From positions 124,001 through 188,000 of the forward strand of contig UQYP01000001.1 of assembly GCA_900545335.1 (NCBI GenBank): 64,000 nucleotides of DNA, in the 5' to 3' direction. Shown piece after piece: positions 9,712-18,683 of this stretch. The notes beneath the pieces were generated by a model, which saw only the letters and a list, made by a program, of their open reading frames with translations, did no database searches and was not told where the DNA came from. How positions within the stretch are numbered: position 1 is the stretch's first letter; each line of letters starts with the position of its first letter. Source of the DNA: an uncultured Sutterella sp. Its GTDB lineage: Bacteria > Pseudomonadota > Gammaproteobacteria > Burkholderiales > Burkholderiaceae_F. Made by a program: the position numbers and the translations under genes.

Positions 9712-10401
9712 CTAAATCAGATCCTCTCTTGATATAAATTTCCATTGCATGGGCAATAAATCATCCGGAAGGAAATAGTTCCCGAATGCTTCCCGATGCA
9801 GAAATTCAACTCGGTTCCCAACGGCAGCGACCATCCTTTTAACTTGGTGGTACTTCCCTTGAGTGATCTTCATTAAAAAAACACGGTCATTAACCAAAGT
9901 GACTTCTTGGGCTGCTACTTTCTCTTTTTCCCCGTCGAGCAATACACCGTCTTGCAACTGTCTCAGCATGGAATCGGTCACAGCGTGTTTTGCCGTTACT
10001 CTATAGAGCTTGGCTACATGTTTTTTAGGATGCGTCAAACGATGCAGCAGCGCACCATCATCGGTCAGAATCAGCAGACCCGTAGTATCCTCATCCAAAC
10101 GTCCGACCGGCTGAACGCCTCTGTTTCGTAACGGCGCCGGTAGTAAGGAAAGTACCGAGGGATGATGCAGAGGTTTTCGGGAACACTCATAACCTGCAGG
10201 CTTATGAAGCGCAATAATGGCTTTGGGCACATAAGGCCAATTCACCCCATCAACGGAAAAATTCAGTCCGTTTATCTCTACGTCTGCCCAAGGGTCATCC
10301 AACAACATTCCATTACACAACACACGGCCCTGAGCAATCATTCCGCAACACTCGTGGCGGGTTCCGAACCCTTGTGTAAAGAGAACTTCCTGCAGCTGCA
10401 T
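9712..10401 (-). CDS. rsuA: RsuA/RluB/E/F-family pseudouridine synthase
   Basis: A 229-residue rRNA pseudouridine synthase. An S4-like RNA-binding segment occupies residues 1-60 (FGTRHECCGMIAQGRVLCNG). The catalytic motif is GRLDEDTTGLLILTDDG near residues 101-117, where the aspartate after GRL is the nucleophile. The closing KYHQVKRMVAAVGNRVE is the family's substrate-contact region. RsuA modifies U516 of 16S rRNA; the paralogues RluB, RluE and RluF share the fold, so the exact target is inferred. The gene lies in a leftward cluster, three bases after exonuclease III and two bases before the AmpG-like gene, suggesting one transcript. Confidence 0.84.
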   Translation of the reverse strand: MQLQEVLFTQGFGTRHECCGMIAQGRVLCNGMLLDDPWADVEINGLNFSVDGVNWPYVPKAIIALHKPAGYECSRKPLHHPSVLSLLPAPLRNRGVQPVGRLDEDTTGLLILTDDGALLHRLTHPKKHVAKLYRVTAKHAVTDSMLRQLQDGVLLDGEKEKVAAQEVTLVNDRVFLMKITQGKYHQVKRMVAAVGNRVEFLHREAFGNYFLPDDLLPMQWKFISREDLI

Positions 10402-10404
10402 CCA

Positions 10405-11172
10405 TTAAACCTCATAATCCACTGTCAAAGGGGCGTGATCAGAAAATTTTTCTTCACTGTAGACAGAAGTTGAGCGGGCTTTCTGAGCCAAACCGGGTGT
10501 CGCAATTTGGTAATCAATTCGCCAACCCACATTTTTTGCCCGAGCCTGACCTCTTTGACTCCACCAAGTATATTGCTCTTTATTGGGTTCGAGCTTTCGA
10601 AAAACATCCACCCATCCATCCGAAAACAGATCAGTAAGCCATTGTCTTTCTTCGGGCAAGAAACCGGAATGCGTTAAATTACCCTTCCAATTCTTAAGAT
10701 CGATTTCCTTATGGGCAATATTGACATCGCCACAAAAGACAATCTCTTTACCCATGGCGGAAAGCTCTTTTAAATGTTCTCTAAAGACCTCTAAGAAGCG
10801 ATATTTCGCCTGCTGTCTATCCTCTGAACTGGTACCCGAAGGAAAGTAAACGGATATAACAACATAATTTTCAAATTCCGCTCTCACATAACGGCCCTCT
10901 GCATCGAACTCTTCATTACCGAAACCGATTTGAACCGATTGGGGCTTCTCTTTACTGTATAAGGCAACGCCTGAATAGCCTTTTTTCTGAGCAGTATTCA
11001 TGTAAACATGAAACTGCTCGTCATGTAAAGTTTTTTCGTCAAAATCCGAGGGTTGTCCTTTGAGTTCCTGAACACAAAGAATATCGGCCTGTTGTTGATC
11101 AAACCACTGCCAAAAGTTCTTTTTTGATGCCGAACGCAGCCCGTTGGCGTTAAAAGTAATAATGCGCAACAT
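10405..11172 (-). CDS. xth: Exodeoxyribonuclease III (AP endonuclease)
   Basis: A 255-residue Mg2+-dependent AP endonuclease / 3'-5' exonuclease for base-excision repair. The family's blocks are all present: FNANGLRSA (residues 5-13), CVQELKG with the metal-binding glutamate (about 34-40), YSGVALYSK (about 65), FCGDVNIAHKEIDL (about 145-158) and the C-terminal NVGWRIDYQ and SDHAPLTVDY with the catalytic Asp-His. It is 255 residues long, normal for the ExoA/XthA class. It heads the leftward cluster with the pseudouridine synthase and the permease and is divergent from pyrE across a 70-base gap. Confidence 0.92.
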   Translation of the reverse strand: MLRIITFNANGLRSASKKNFWQWFDQQQADILCVQELKGQPSDFDEKTLHDEQFHVYMNTAQKKGYSGVALYSKEKPQSVQIGFGNEEFDAEGRYVRAEFENYVVISVYFPSGTSSEDRQQAKYRFLEVFREHLKELSAMGKEIVFCGDVNIAHKEIDLKNWKGNLTHSGFLPEERQWLTDLFSDGWVDVFRKLEPNKEQYTWWSQRGQARAKNVGWRIDYQIATPGLAQKARSTSVYSEEKFSDHAPLTVDYEV

Positions 11173-11242
11173 CTGTTTTCCCGTTAAAATTTATTATTTG
11201 GGTAATTATCCTGAATCGTCAAGAATTTTGTCGGATCTAATT

Positions 11243-11917
11243 ATGTCGTTACAACATGAATTTATCGAATTTGCTCTGAATACCCAAGTTTTGCGTTTCG
11301 GAGAATTTAAAACCAAAGCAGGGCGTCTGTCCCCCTATTTTTTCAATCTCGGTCTTTTCAACACCGGCAAGACATTGGGGAAATTGGCAGAGTTCTATGC
11401 TCAAACCCTTTTGACTGCACGTCAAGAAGGTAAGATTGAATTTGATATGATTTTCGGCCCGGCTTATAAAGGTATTCCTTTGGCTGCAGCCGTCGCCGTT
11501 AAATTGGCCGAAATGGGCTGTGATATTCCCTATGCATTTAACCGTAAAGAAGCTAAAGATCACGGTGAAGGCGGCATGATTATCGGCTCGCCTTTAAAAG
11601 GAAAAGTGATTGTTATTGATGACGTGATTTCTGCAGGCACTTCTGTTCGTGAATCGGTGAAGTTAATTCAAGCCGCTGGCGCTCAGGCAAGTGGAGTTGT
11701 CATCGCTTTGGATCGAATGGAAAAAGGTGGAAACGCAGAACAAATGACTGAGGTCTCGGCTGTGCAGGACGTGATCAACACATTCCATATGCCTGTTATT
11801 TCCATCATTAATTTAAAGGACCTTTTGGCCTTCATGGATGAAGACACACCGATGGCTCAGCAAGCCCGCGCTTACAGAGAAGCTGTCCAGGCATACCGCG
11901 ACCGTTACGGCGCTTAG
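11243..11917 (+). CDS. pyrE: Orotate phosphoribosyltransferase
   Basis: Catalyses orotate plus PRPP to orotidine 5'-phosphate in pyrimidine synthesis. The 224-residue protein opens MSLQHEFIEFAL, carries the substrate loop KTKAGRLSPYFFN (about 24-36), FGPAYKGIPLAAAVAVKL (about 71-88), the flexible catalytic loop RKEAKDHGEGG (about 102-112) and the PRPP-binding motif VIVIDDVISAGTSVRE (about 122-137). I start at the ATG at 11243, not at a longer in-frame start at 11144, because the extension has no family counterpart and overlaps the divergent exonuclease gene. The ribosome-binding site is weak (GGA nine bases upstream). Confidence 0.93.
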   Translation: MSLQHEFIEFALNTQVLRFGEFKTKAGRLSPYFFNLGLFNTGKTLGKLAEFYAQTLLTARQEGKIEFDMIFGPAYKGIPLAAAVAVKLAEMGCDIPYAFNRKEAKDHGEGGMIIGSPLKGKVIVIDDVISAGTSVRESVKLIQAAGAQASGVVIALDRMEKGGNAEQMTEVSAVQDVINTFHMPVISIINLKDLLAFMDEDTPMAQQARAYREAVQAYRDRYGA

Positions 11918-11947
11918 TTACCATCCTTTCTCACAGCTGTACATTGA

Positions 11948-11982
11948 AAAATCCCTTGGGGTTACAGACCTCAAGGGATTTT
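11948..11982. terminator. Bidirectional hairpin terminator between pyrE and gatB
   Basis: A stem of 11 perfect pairs (AAAATCCCTTG with CAAGGGATTTT), extended inward by two or three more, lies between the convergent stops of pyrE (11917) and gatB (11990). It ends in T-rich sequence on the top strand (TTTTC TTTTG) and is A-rich on the opposite side, so it can serve both genes. Confidence 0.8.
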
Positions 11983-11989
11983 CTTTTGA

Positions 11990-13435
11990 TTAGGACAATT
12001 TCTGTCTGAGCAGCTGATTAACCTGAGCGGGATTAGCTTTACCCTTGCTCGCTTTCATCACCTGACCAACCAAGCCGTTCAAAGCTTTTTCCTTACCGGC
12101 TCGGAATTCGGCTACATTCTTGGGATTGTTAGCGATGACTTCGTCAACAATCTTTTCGATTGCTCCCGTATCGGAAATTTGTTTCAACCCCAATTGTTCA
12201 ATAAGAGTATCAACATCCTCTTCACTGCCTTGCATAATGGCTGAGAAAATCTTCTTTGCACCTTTATTGTTAATGGTGTTATCCAAAATGCGAGAGATTA
12301 AGACTGAGAGCTTCTCAGGCGTCACGGGCAATGTTTCAATGGTCATTTCTGCCTGATTGAGCGCGGCAGAGACCTCACCCATCACCCAGTTGGCCGCAAT
12401 TTTCTTATCGCTCACCTTATCAGCAACAGCCAAATAGTAATCAGCCATTGCTTTAGACGAGGTCAGAACCGAAGCATCGTAGTCAGATAAGCCAAAATCT
12501 TTTGACAGCCGAGCGCGCATCTGCTCAGGCAATTCCGGCATCTCCGAGCGAACGCGCTCGAGCCATTCTTCCGAAATATCCAAAGGCAGCAAATCAGGAT
12601 CCGGGAAATAGCGATAATCCATTGAGTCTTCCTTGGATCGCATTTCACGGGTCTCTCCCGTATCCGGGTTATAAAGACGCGTGGCCTGAATAACCTTACC
12701 GCCGTCTTCAATCAATTCAATCTGGCGACGCACTTCGTACTCAATAGCCTCCTGCAGGAAGCGGAATGAATTGAGATTCTTAATTTCACAGCGCGTACCG
12801 AATTCTTTTTGACCGACTGGACGCACACTGACATTGGCATCGCAGCGGAAATTGCCGTTTTGCATATCCCCGTGGCTGATGCCCAACCAAACGACCAAGG
12901 CATGCAATGTACGGGCATAGGCGACTGCTTCTTCAGCAGAGCGAAGCTCGGGCTCTGTCACAATTTCCAATAAAGGAGTGCCAGCACGGTTTAAGTCAAT
13001 ACCACTTTGACCGACCTCTAAGCCATGTACACTTTTGCCTGCATCTTCTTCCAAGTGTGCACGGGTCAGATTGAGCGTCTTGATATACGGTTCACCTTTT
13101 TTAGGCGTGACCATAAAAGAGACCTGACCGCCAATAACAATCGGCCACTCAAATTGACTGATTTGATAACCCTTGGGCAAATCAGGATAAAAATAATTCT
13201 TTCGGTCAAAAATAGAACGAGGGGCTACTTTTGCGCCAATCGCCAAACCGAATTTCATCGCCTTTTCCACTGCGGCTTTGTTTAAAACCGGCAACGTTCC
13301 CGGCAAAGCCAAATCCACAGCACAGGCATGAGTGTTCGGCTCAGCACCAAAGTCAGTTGATGCTGCTGAAAATATCTTGGTCTTTGTTGACAACTGGACG
13401 TGAGTTTCAAGACCGATTACGACTTCCCATTGCAT
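11990..13435 (-). CDS. gatB: Asp-tRNA(Asn)/Glu-tRNA(Gln) amidotransferase subunit B
   Basis: Kinase/tRNA-binding subunit of GatCAB, which amidates Glu-tRNA(Gln) and Asp-tRNA(Asn). The 481-residue protein has the typical opening VIGLETHVQL (residues 5-14), FDRKNYFYPDLPKGYQISQ (about 81-99), the DxNRAGTPLLEIVTEP block (about 147-162), the NLNSFRF motif and the C-terminal YqeY-like tail (about 410-481, KASKGKANPAQVNQLLRQKL) that helps bind tRNA. It is the last gene of gatC-gatA-gatB, starting 19 bases after gatA. Presence of gatCAB suggests that glutaminyl- and/or asparaginyl-tRNA is made indirectly. Confidence 0.95.
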   Translation of the reverse strand: MQWEVVIGLETHVQLSTKTKIFSAASTDFGAEPNTHACAVDLALPGTLPVLNKAAVEKAMKFGLAIGAKVAPRSIFDRKNYFYPDLPKGYQISQFEWPIVIGGQVSFMVTPKKGEPYIKTLNLTRAHLEEDAGKSVHGLEVGQSGIDLNRAGTPLLEIVTEPELRSAEEAVAYARTLHALVVWLGISHGDMQNGNFRCDANVSVRPVGQKEFGTRCEIKNLNSFRFLQEAIEYEVRRQIELIEDGGKVIQATRLYNPDTGETREMRSKEDSMDYRYFPDPDLLPLDISEEWLERVRSEMPELPEQMRARLSKDFGLSDYDASVLTSSKAMADYYLAVADKVSDKKIAANWVMGEVSAALNQAEMTIETLPVTPEKLSVLISRILDNTINNKGAKKIFSAIMQGSEEDVDTLIEQLGLKQISDTGAIEKIVDEVIANNPKNVAEFRAGKEKALNGLVGQVMKASKGKANPAQVNQLLRQKLS

Positions 13436-13453
13436 AATTTTTCAAATCCTATA

Positions 13454-14914
13454 TCAGTATCCGGCCGGAACACGTTTGTGCCAATCCGTTTCACATTGAT
13501 AGCGATGAGCAATCCCCAAGAGTTTAGCTTCATTAAAACGAGCGCTAACCAACTGGAACCCCAGGGGCAAGCCGCTTGAATGAATTCCACAGGGCAGCCC
13601 CATGCCGGGCAAACCTGCCAAGGAGACCGGTACAGTATAAAGGTCGCTCAGATAAGCCTGAACCGGATCGCTCTTTTCCCCGAAACGATAGGCCGGTCCT
13701 GTTGTTGCCGGGCTAATGATGGCATCAACTTCCTTGCATACACTGTTAAATTCATTGGCAATCAAACGGCGTACTCGTTGAGCCTTGATGTAATAGGCAT
13801 CGTAATAGCCGTGAGAAAGAACATACGTACCGATCATGATCCGTCGCTGAGGCTCTGCACCCAAAGCTTCAGAACGACTGCGTTTAATCATGTCCTGAAT
13901 ATCCGTGTAATGCTTGGCACGGTAACCATAGCGAACGCCATCGTAACGGCTTAAATTGGATGAAGCTTCTGCGCAGGCCACAACGTAATAGACGGGAACA
14001 CCCAGATTGACTGTCGGCAGCTCAATATCAACAATCTTGGCACCCATTCGTTCATACGTGTGGAGTACTTCCTCAATGCTGGCTGCCAACTCTTCATCGA
14101 GCCCCTTGGCAAACCAACTGCGCGGAACACCGATTTTCACCCCCTGCATGCTCATATCAAGACAGCGGGTGAAATCTTCTTTGGGTAAATCCACACAAGT
14201 AGAATCCTTGGGATCAAAGTCGATCATTTCATTCATGACCCAAGCACAATCCTGAGCTGAATGCGCCAACAACCCCGGCGTATCAAGGCTGGAGGCAAAA
14301 GCTATCACCCCCCAGCGACTGGGGCGGCCATAGGTCGGTTTTAATCCCGTAACCCCCGTAAAGACAGCGGGTTCACGAATAGAACCACCCGTATCAGTAC
14401 CGGTTGCAATCGGAGCCAAATTAGCTGCCACACAACAGGATGAACCGCCGGAAGAGCCTCCCGGAACACATTCTTTATTCCAGGGGTTCAAAACTTTGCC
14501 GTAAGCTGAGTTTTCGTTTCCGCTGCCCATCGCAAACTCATCGCAATTGAGTTTACCCAAACAAACCATGCCGGCATTCTGAAGGTTTTCAACCACTGTG
14601 GCATTAAAGGGACTCATATAGCCCTCAAGCATTTTACTGGCTGCAGTGGTTGCCCATTGCTTGGTGACAAACAGATCCTTGTGGGCAATCGGAATCCCCG
14701 TTAAACGGGTCGCAGTACCGGCAGCGATGCGCGCATCTGCTTCACGAGCCTGTTTTAAAGTTTCTTCTGCTCGAACATCCAGATAAGCATTGAGATCTTT
14801 ATTTTGCTCAATACGGTCCAAATAGACTTGAGCCAGTTCTACTGCACTGATTTCTCTGTTGGCGAGTTTGTCACTGAGCTCAACAACAGAAGCACGAAAA
14901 AGTTCATTTGCCAT
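13454..14914 (-). CDS. gatA: Asp-tRNA(Asn)/Glu-tRNA(Gln) amidotransferase subunit A
   Basis: Glutaminase subunit of GatCAB, of the amidase-signature family, 486 residues. The Ser-cisSer-Lys triad is visible: the lysine in GIPIAHKDLF (K79), the cis-serine and neighbouring glycine-serine run in VPGGSSGGSS (about residues 150-160) and the nucleophilic serine of GTDTGGSIREP (about 173-183). Ammonia released here from glutamine is channelled to GatB. Its ATG overlaps the gatC stop (TAATG arrangement at 14914), indicating coupled translation. Confidence 0.95.
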   Translation of the reverse strand: MANELFRASVVELSDKLANREISAVELAQVYLDRIEQNKDLNAYLDVRAEETLKQAREADARIAAGTATRLTGIPIAHKDLFVTKQWATTAASKMLEGYMSPFNATVVENLQNAGMVCLGKLNCDEFAMGSGNENSAYGKVLNPWNKECVPGGSSGGSSCCVAANLAPIATGTDTGGSIREPAVFTGVTGLKPTYGRPSRWGVIAFASSLDTPGLLAHSAQDCAWVMNEMIDFDPKDSTCVDLPKEDFTRCLDMSMQGVKIGVPRSWFAKGLDEELAASIEEVLHTYERMGAKIVDIELPTVNLGVPVYYVVACAEASSNLSRYDGVRYGYRAKHYTDIQDMIKRSRSEALGAEPQRRIMIGTYVLSHGYYDAYYIKAQRVRRLIANEFNSVCKEVDAIISPATTGPAYRFGEKSDPVQAYLSDLYTVPVSLAGLPGMGLPCGIHSSGLPLGFQLVSARFNEAKLLGIAHRYQCETDWHKRVPAGY

Positions 14915-15201
14915 TATTCAATCACCTGCGGAACTAAGAAATGGCCCTCAGCTTGCTCAGGGGCATTCTTCATATTATTTTCTCGATCATTAACTTCGCG
15001 AACGAGGTCTTCACGAAGACGCTGAGAGCCATCATGAGGATGAGGCATGGGTTCAACACCCTCTGTATCCACAGCCTGAATGCGCTCAATCATTTGGAAA
15101 ATATTGTTTAATTCGCCTTGCATACGAACTGCTTGCTCATCATTGAGTTCCAAGTGACTGAGGTTGGCAATTCGACGAATATCTTCAAGAGCCAAAGTCA
15201 T
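14914..15201 (-). CDS. gatC: Asp-tRNA(Asn)/Glu-tRNA(Gln) amidotransferase subunit C
   Basis: Small belt subunit that wraps GatA and GatB together, about 95 residues. It has the family pattern DIRRIANLSHLELNDEQ near the N-terminus and EPMPHPHDGSQRLREDLV in the middle. I choose the ATG at 15201, which has a GGA element seven bases upstream; an in-frame TTG at 15213 would add four residues but lacks a ribosome-binding site. It is the first gene of the gatCAB operon; about 245 bases upstream are gene-free before the divergent rlpA. Confidence 0.92.
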   Translation of the reverse strand: MTLALEDIRRIANLSHLELNDEQAVRMQGELNNIFQMIERIQAVDTEGVEPMPHPHDGSQRLREDLVREVNDRENNMKNAPEQAEGHFLVPQVIE

Positions 15202-15446
15202 AGACAATTCCAATATAAACGGGTCATCGCCCGTCTTCCAAGAAAAAACTCGCTCAGCCGATAACTGAAACGACTAGGGTTAACTTGAGAATTTTAATGA
15301 TTTTCCACTACTTTTAGAATGTTTTTCCTCGACAGCTCTTTTTATTCTGCTCAATGCGTTAGAGTTAAAGGTATCCTAATGTTTCGAGCTTTGCTTTTCA
15401 CAAGTTCTTAGGCAATAATCAGTCCACTATCTGTACTTTAGACACT

Positions 15447-16568
15447 ATGCGTACCCGCTACTTATTCCACAGCCTGGTAGTCATTGCTGCTGCCGTAGCG
15501 CTTTCGGCTTGTTCCGGCAGGGGCGGCTACTATCAAGATGACGGCCCGCCATCGGGCTTTTTTGCCAACTCGGACTACAGCAATCTGCCCGATGCCACTC
15601 CGAAATATGAAAAACCCCACAGCGGAGCCAATAAACCTTACGTAGTCGGCGGAAAGAGATATGTTCCTATTACGGGCGATCAGCCGATGACTCAAAGAGG
15701 CACAGCCTCGTGGTACGGAAAAAAGTTTCACGGCCGAAAAACCTCTACCGGTGAAACGTACAACATGTACTCAATGACTGCAGCCCATAAAACAATGGAG
15801 CTGCCGAGCTACGCCAAAGTGACTAACCTGAAAAACGGCAAAAGTGTCATTGTCAGGGTAAATGACCGGGGTCCTTTTGTTGATGACCGCATCATTGATC
15901 TTTCGTATGCTGCTGCCAGTAAGTTGGGATACGTAAAAAACGGGACGGCACCGGTTAAAGTAGAACGTATCCGGATGGCTGATATCAGAAGTGGGAAAAT
16001 TCCTGCTTCTTCGGGCGGTTTAATTAAATTAATCGACGACAGCAAGATAAATGAAAACAGTGCCGATATTGTAGCAATAGCCAGTGTTATCGGGGCAGCC
16101 GCCGATGTGGCCCGAGCCGTCGGCGATAAGAAAAAGAAAAGTTCTCAGAGCACGGTGCAATCTCAAGCCGCTGAGCCGAATACCATTGTGATCGAATCGT
16201 CTCCGACAACTTCTTTCACACTTGAAAATCCCCCGGAAGATCTGCAAGGTGCGGTTAATTTAACGGAAGCTGCCAAGTTGGATATGGTGAGCACTGAAGT
16301 TAACCTGACTGACGCGGCAGCTGCAGCTCAAACACCTGCTGCCACTCGCTGGTGCGTACAAGTGGGAGCTTTCAGCTCACAAGAAAATGCAACAAATTAC
16401 GCCAATACTCTGCGGACGCAAATAAACCTTCCGGTCAGTGTTCGAGCCGACGGCAATCTGTTCAGAGTCACTGTCGGAGAGTTTAACTCTCAAGATGAAG
16501 CGGCCAATCAGGCTCTTACACTTGGTGAGAATTTAGGTAAAAAATTAGTTCCTCTCCAAATTCCTTAG
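15447..16568 (+). CDS. rlpA: RlpA-family septal ring lytic transglycosylase lipoprotein
   Basis: An outer-membrane lipoprotein (lipobox LSAC, cysteine at residue 22) that in other species cleaves denuded glycan strands at the division site. The double-psi beta-barrel domain spans about residues 75-185: GTASWYGKKFHGRKTSTGE, TAAHKT with the catalytic histidine, and VRVNDRGPFVDDRIIDLS with the catalytic aspartate. A low-complexity linker follows, then a SPOR domain at about 299-373 (WCVQVGAFSSQENA) that binds denuded peptidoglycan. At 373 residues it is complete. The M20 peptidase gene follows after 11 bases. Confidence 0.9.
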   Translation: MRTRYLFHSLVVIAAAVALSACSGRGGYYQDDGPPSGFFANSDYSNLPDATPKYEKPHSGANKPYVVGGKRYVPITGDQPMTQRGTASWYGKKFHGRKTSTGETYNMYSMTAAHKTMELPSYAKVTNLKNGKSVIVRVNDRGPFVDDRIIDLSYAAASKLGYVKNGTAPVKVERIRMADIRSGKIPASSGGLIKLIDDSKINENSADIVAIASVIGAAADVARAVGDKKKKSSQSTVQSQAAEPNTIVIESSPTTSFTLENPPEDLQGAVNLTEAAKLDMVSTEVNLTDAAAAAQTPAATRWCVQVGAFSSQENATNYANTLRTQINLPVSVRADGNLFRVTVGEFNSQDEAANQALTLGENLGKKLVPLQIP

Positions 16569-16579
16569 GAGAAACAGAG

Positions 16580-17989
16580 ATGTCATTACAAAAAGTTATT
16601 AATGAGTTCTGGACCAATCAAGCTCAACCCGCTCTAATGCGATACATAGAAATTCCTGCCAAATCCACGGCTTATGACAGGCTCTGGGAGTCTCATGGCT
16701 TTTTAAAACAGTGCTGCGAATTGGGGAAAAACTGGATTAATGAGGTTTTGCCCAGTGCTAATGTCGAGATCATTGAAGAAAAGGGAAGAACTCCCTGCTT
16801 ACTGGTTGACATTCCTGCAACTGAAAAAGGTAGCGAACATAGCGTTGTCTTTTACGGACATCTGGATAAACAACCGGAAGCCGGAGGCTGGCGTGAGGGT
16901 TTAGGCCCCTGGAAACCTGTCGTTGAAAATGGAAAACTGTACGGACGCGGAGCAGCTGACGACGGTTACAGTCTTTTTTCAATGATCACTTCCATCTCTG
17001 CCCTTGAAAAGTTAAATCTTAGTCATCCGCGCATCATCGGTATTTTTGAAACTCAAGAAGAATCCGGCTCTAATGACCTGCCTTATTTTCTTAGGAAATT
17101 AAAAGACCGCTTTGGAAAGCCTCGTTTTTTCATTATCCTTGATAATCATTGCGGTGATTACGAACATGTTTGGTTAAGTACCTCTGTTCGAGGAGTCATT
17201 TCCGGTACTCTCAGAGTACAGAGCATGCACTACGGAGTACATTCAGGAACATATTCCGGTATGGTTCCCGACCCCTTTGCCATTGCTCAGGCTCTCGTTG
17301 CCAGACTTCACGATCCGGTCACCGGATTCGTTAAAGTCTCCTCCTGCTATGCCGCTATTCCGACACGCAGAATTCAACAGCTTAAAAAAGCTGCCGACGT
17401 CCTCGGTGATTTGGTCTGGAATCATGCTCCTCTTTTATCCGGGGTCAAAACAAAGTGCACTTCCGATCATGAAATTCTGATTCAAGAGACATGGAAACCG
17501 GCCCTCACTGTGATCGGTGTTGACGGAATGCCCCGCATAGAAGAGGCCGGCAATGTTATTCAGCACGCCGTCGCCTTCAGAGTCTCCATGCGGATTCCAC
17601 CTGAGATTGATTTTGAGGCTGCTCAAAAGGATATTGCCCATGCACTGACAAGCAACATCCCCTACGGCTGCCAAGTCACCTGGCAATATCCGGAAAATCA
17701 TCCGGGTTGGTCGGCCAAGGATAATGCTGTAGAAATTGAAGACTTATTTAATGAGTCTGCCAAAACAATTTTTGGCAAAGAAGCCGTTTTCTTAGGGCAG
17801 GGCGGCTCGATTCCAATCATCAACACTTTTGAGGAGCTTTTCCCCGACAGCGCATTTATTCTAACCGGTGTCTTGGGACCTCAATCCAATGCACACGCAC
17901 CTAATGAGTCTTTGGATATTGAATACACTAAAAAGCTGTCTGCTGTTATTGCTGATGCCATTCATCACTGCACGGGAGATAAATCATGA
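16580..17989 (+). CDS. M20-family metallopeptidase (CNDP/PepV-like dipeptidase)
   Basis: A 469-residue zinc peptidase of the M20 family, probably a cytosolic dipeptidase. Metal ligands are visible: H94 and D96 in YGHLDKQP, the bridging aspartate in GRGAADDGY (about 123-130), the catalytic and ligand glutamates E160-E161 in ETQEESGS, and a late histidine in SNAHAPNE. A lid/dimerisation domain occupies about residues 195-370. No signal peptide is present. Its stop overlaps the ATG of the small gene downstream (ATGA at 17986-17989). The natural substrate cannot be told from sequence. Confidence 0.85.
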   Translation: MSLQKVINEFWTNQAQPALMRYIEIPAKSTAYDRLWESHGFLKQCCELGKNWINEVLPSANVEIIEEKGRTPCLLVDIPATEKGSEHSVVFYGHLDKQPEAGGWREGLGPWKPVVENGKLYGRGAADDGYSLFSMITSISALEKLNLSHPRIIGIFETQEESGSNDLPYFLRKLKDRFGKPRFFIILDNHCGDYEHVWLSTSVRGVISGTLRVQSMHYGVHSGTYSGMVPDPFAIAQALVARLHDPVTGFVKVSSCYAAIPTRRIQQLKKAADVLGDLVWNHAPLLSGVKTKCTSDHEILIQETWKPALTVIGVDGMPRIEEAGNVIQHAVAFRVSMRIPPEIDFEAAQKDIAHALTSNIPYGCQVTWQYPENHPGWSAKDNAVEIEDLFNESAKTIFGKEAVFLGQGGSIPIINTFEELFPDSAFILTGVLGPQSNAHAPNESLDIEYTKKLSAVIADAIHHCTGDKS

Positions 17990-18240
17990 GACGTGACGTT
18001 GTCACTGAGGTGATTGTCGATTATGGAGAATTTACTGAAAATTTTGCGACTGTTTTAGAAGCAAAAGACTACATAAACAGCAATTTAGATGAACTGGACT
18101 GGCCTATCGCTGTCTGGCTTGAAGACTCCAACGGACGAAAAAAATGGGACTATCAGCTCGTTGACGACGGAGCCGGCGGAGTTGAATTAATTGAAGGTGA
18201 AACGATTAAATCCGGGTCTTTTTATCGGCCCATCCACTAA
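17986..18240 (+). CDS. Hypothetical protein translationally coupled to the M20 peptidase
   Basis: An 84-residue acidic protein that I do not recognise. It begins at an ATG that overlaps the stop of the M20 peptidase gene (ATGA), has no signal peptide or membrane segment, and looks like a small alpha/beta fold: a strand-rich start (EVIVDYGEF), a helix (VLEAKDYINSNLDEL), then strands around WPIAVWLEDSNGRKKWDYQLVD. It lies 17 bases ahead of the HIT gene, in what appears to be a three- or four-gene unit after rlpA. Coupling and clean codon use argue that it is real. Confidence 0.62.
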   Translation: MRRDVVTEVIVDYGEFTENFATVLEAKDYINSNLDELDWPIAVWLEDSNGRKKWDYQLVDDGAGGVELIEGETIKSGSFYRPIH

Positions 18241-18257
18241 AGAAGGAAAATAACAAC

Positions 18258-18683
18258 ATGGATTGTATTTTATGCCATCCGACCAATGAAAATGTGCTCT
18301 GGAAGAACAAACAGATGCGGGTAATTCATGTTGATGATCCAATTTATCCGGGTTATTTTCGGGTGATTTGGAACACTCATGTTGCCGAGATGTCTGACTT
18401 GTCCGATCAGGACAGAGAAATGCTGCAGAAAGTTTTGCTGACCGTTGAAAAAGTTCTCCGGCAACAGATGAGACCGGACAAAATCAATCTGGCTCAGTTT
18501 GGCAACATGGTTCCTCATCTTCATTGGCATATTATTGCCCGCTATCGTGACGACGCTCATTTTCCGGAATCAATCTGGGGCCAACAACAAAGAAAAGTCT
18601 CGCCTAAAAGACTGACAGCTTGGCAACAAGATGCTAAACAGACCGAGGAGGTCTTAGCCAAAACGTTGTCGGAACTTTTCTAA
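18258..18683 (+). CDS. HIT-family nucleotide hydrolase/transferase
   Basis: A 141-residue histidine-triad protein. The triad HLHWHI (residues 91-96, after VP) is the active site, where the middle histidine forms a nucleotidyl intermediate; family members hydrolyse nucleoside phosphoramidates or dinucleotides. The start CILCHPTNENVLW carries a CxxC pair often seen in this subgroup. Its ribosome-binding site (AGAAGGA) lies about ten bases upstream. The TAA overlaps the convergent SPOR-gene stop by four bases, and its likely terminator sits inside that neighbour (18702-18733). Confidence 0.88.
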   Translation: MDCILCHPTNENVLWKNKQMRVIHVDDPIYPGYFRVIWNTHVAEMSDLSDQDREMLQKVLLTVEKVLRQQMRPDKINLAQFGNMVPHLHWHIIARYRDDAHFPESIWGQQQRKVSPKRLTAWQQDAKQTEEVLAKTLSELF

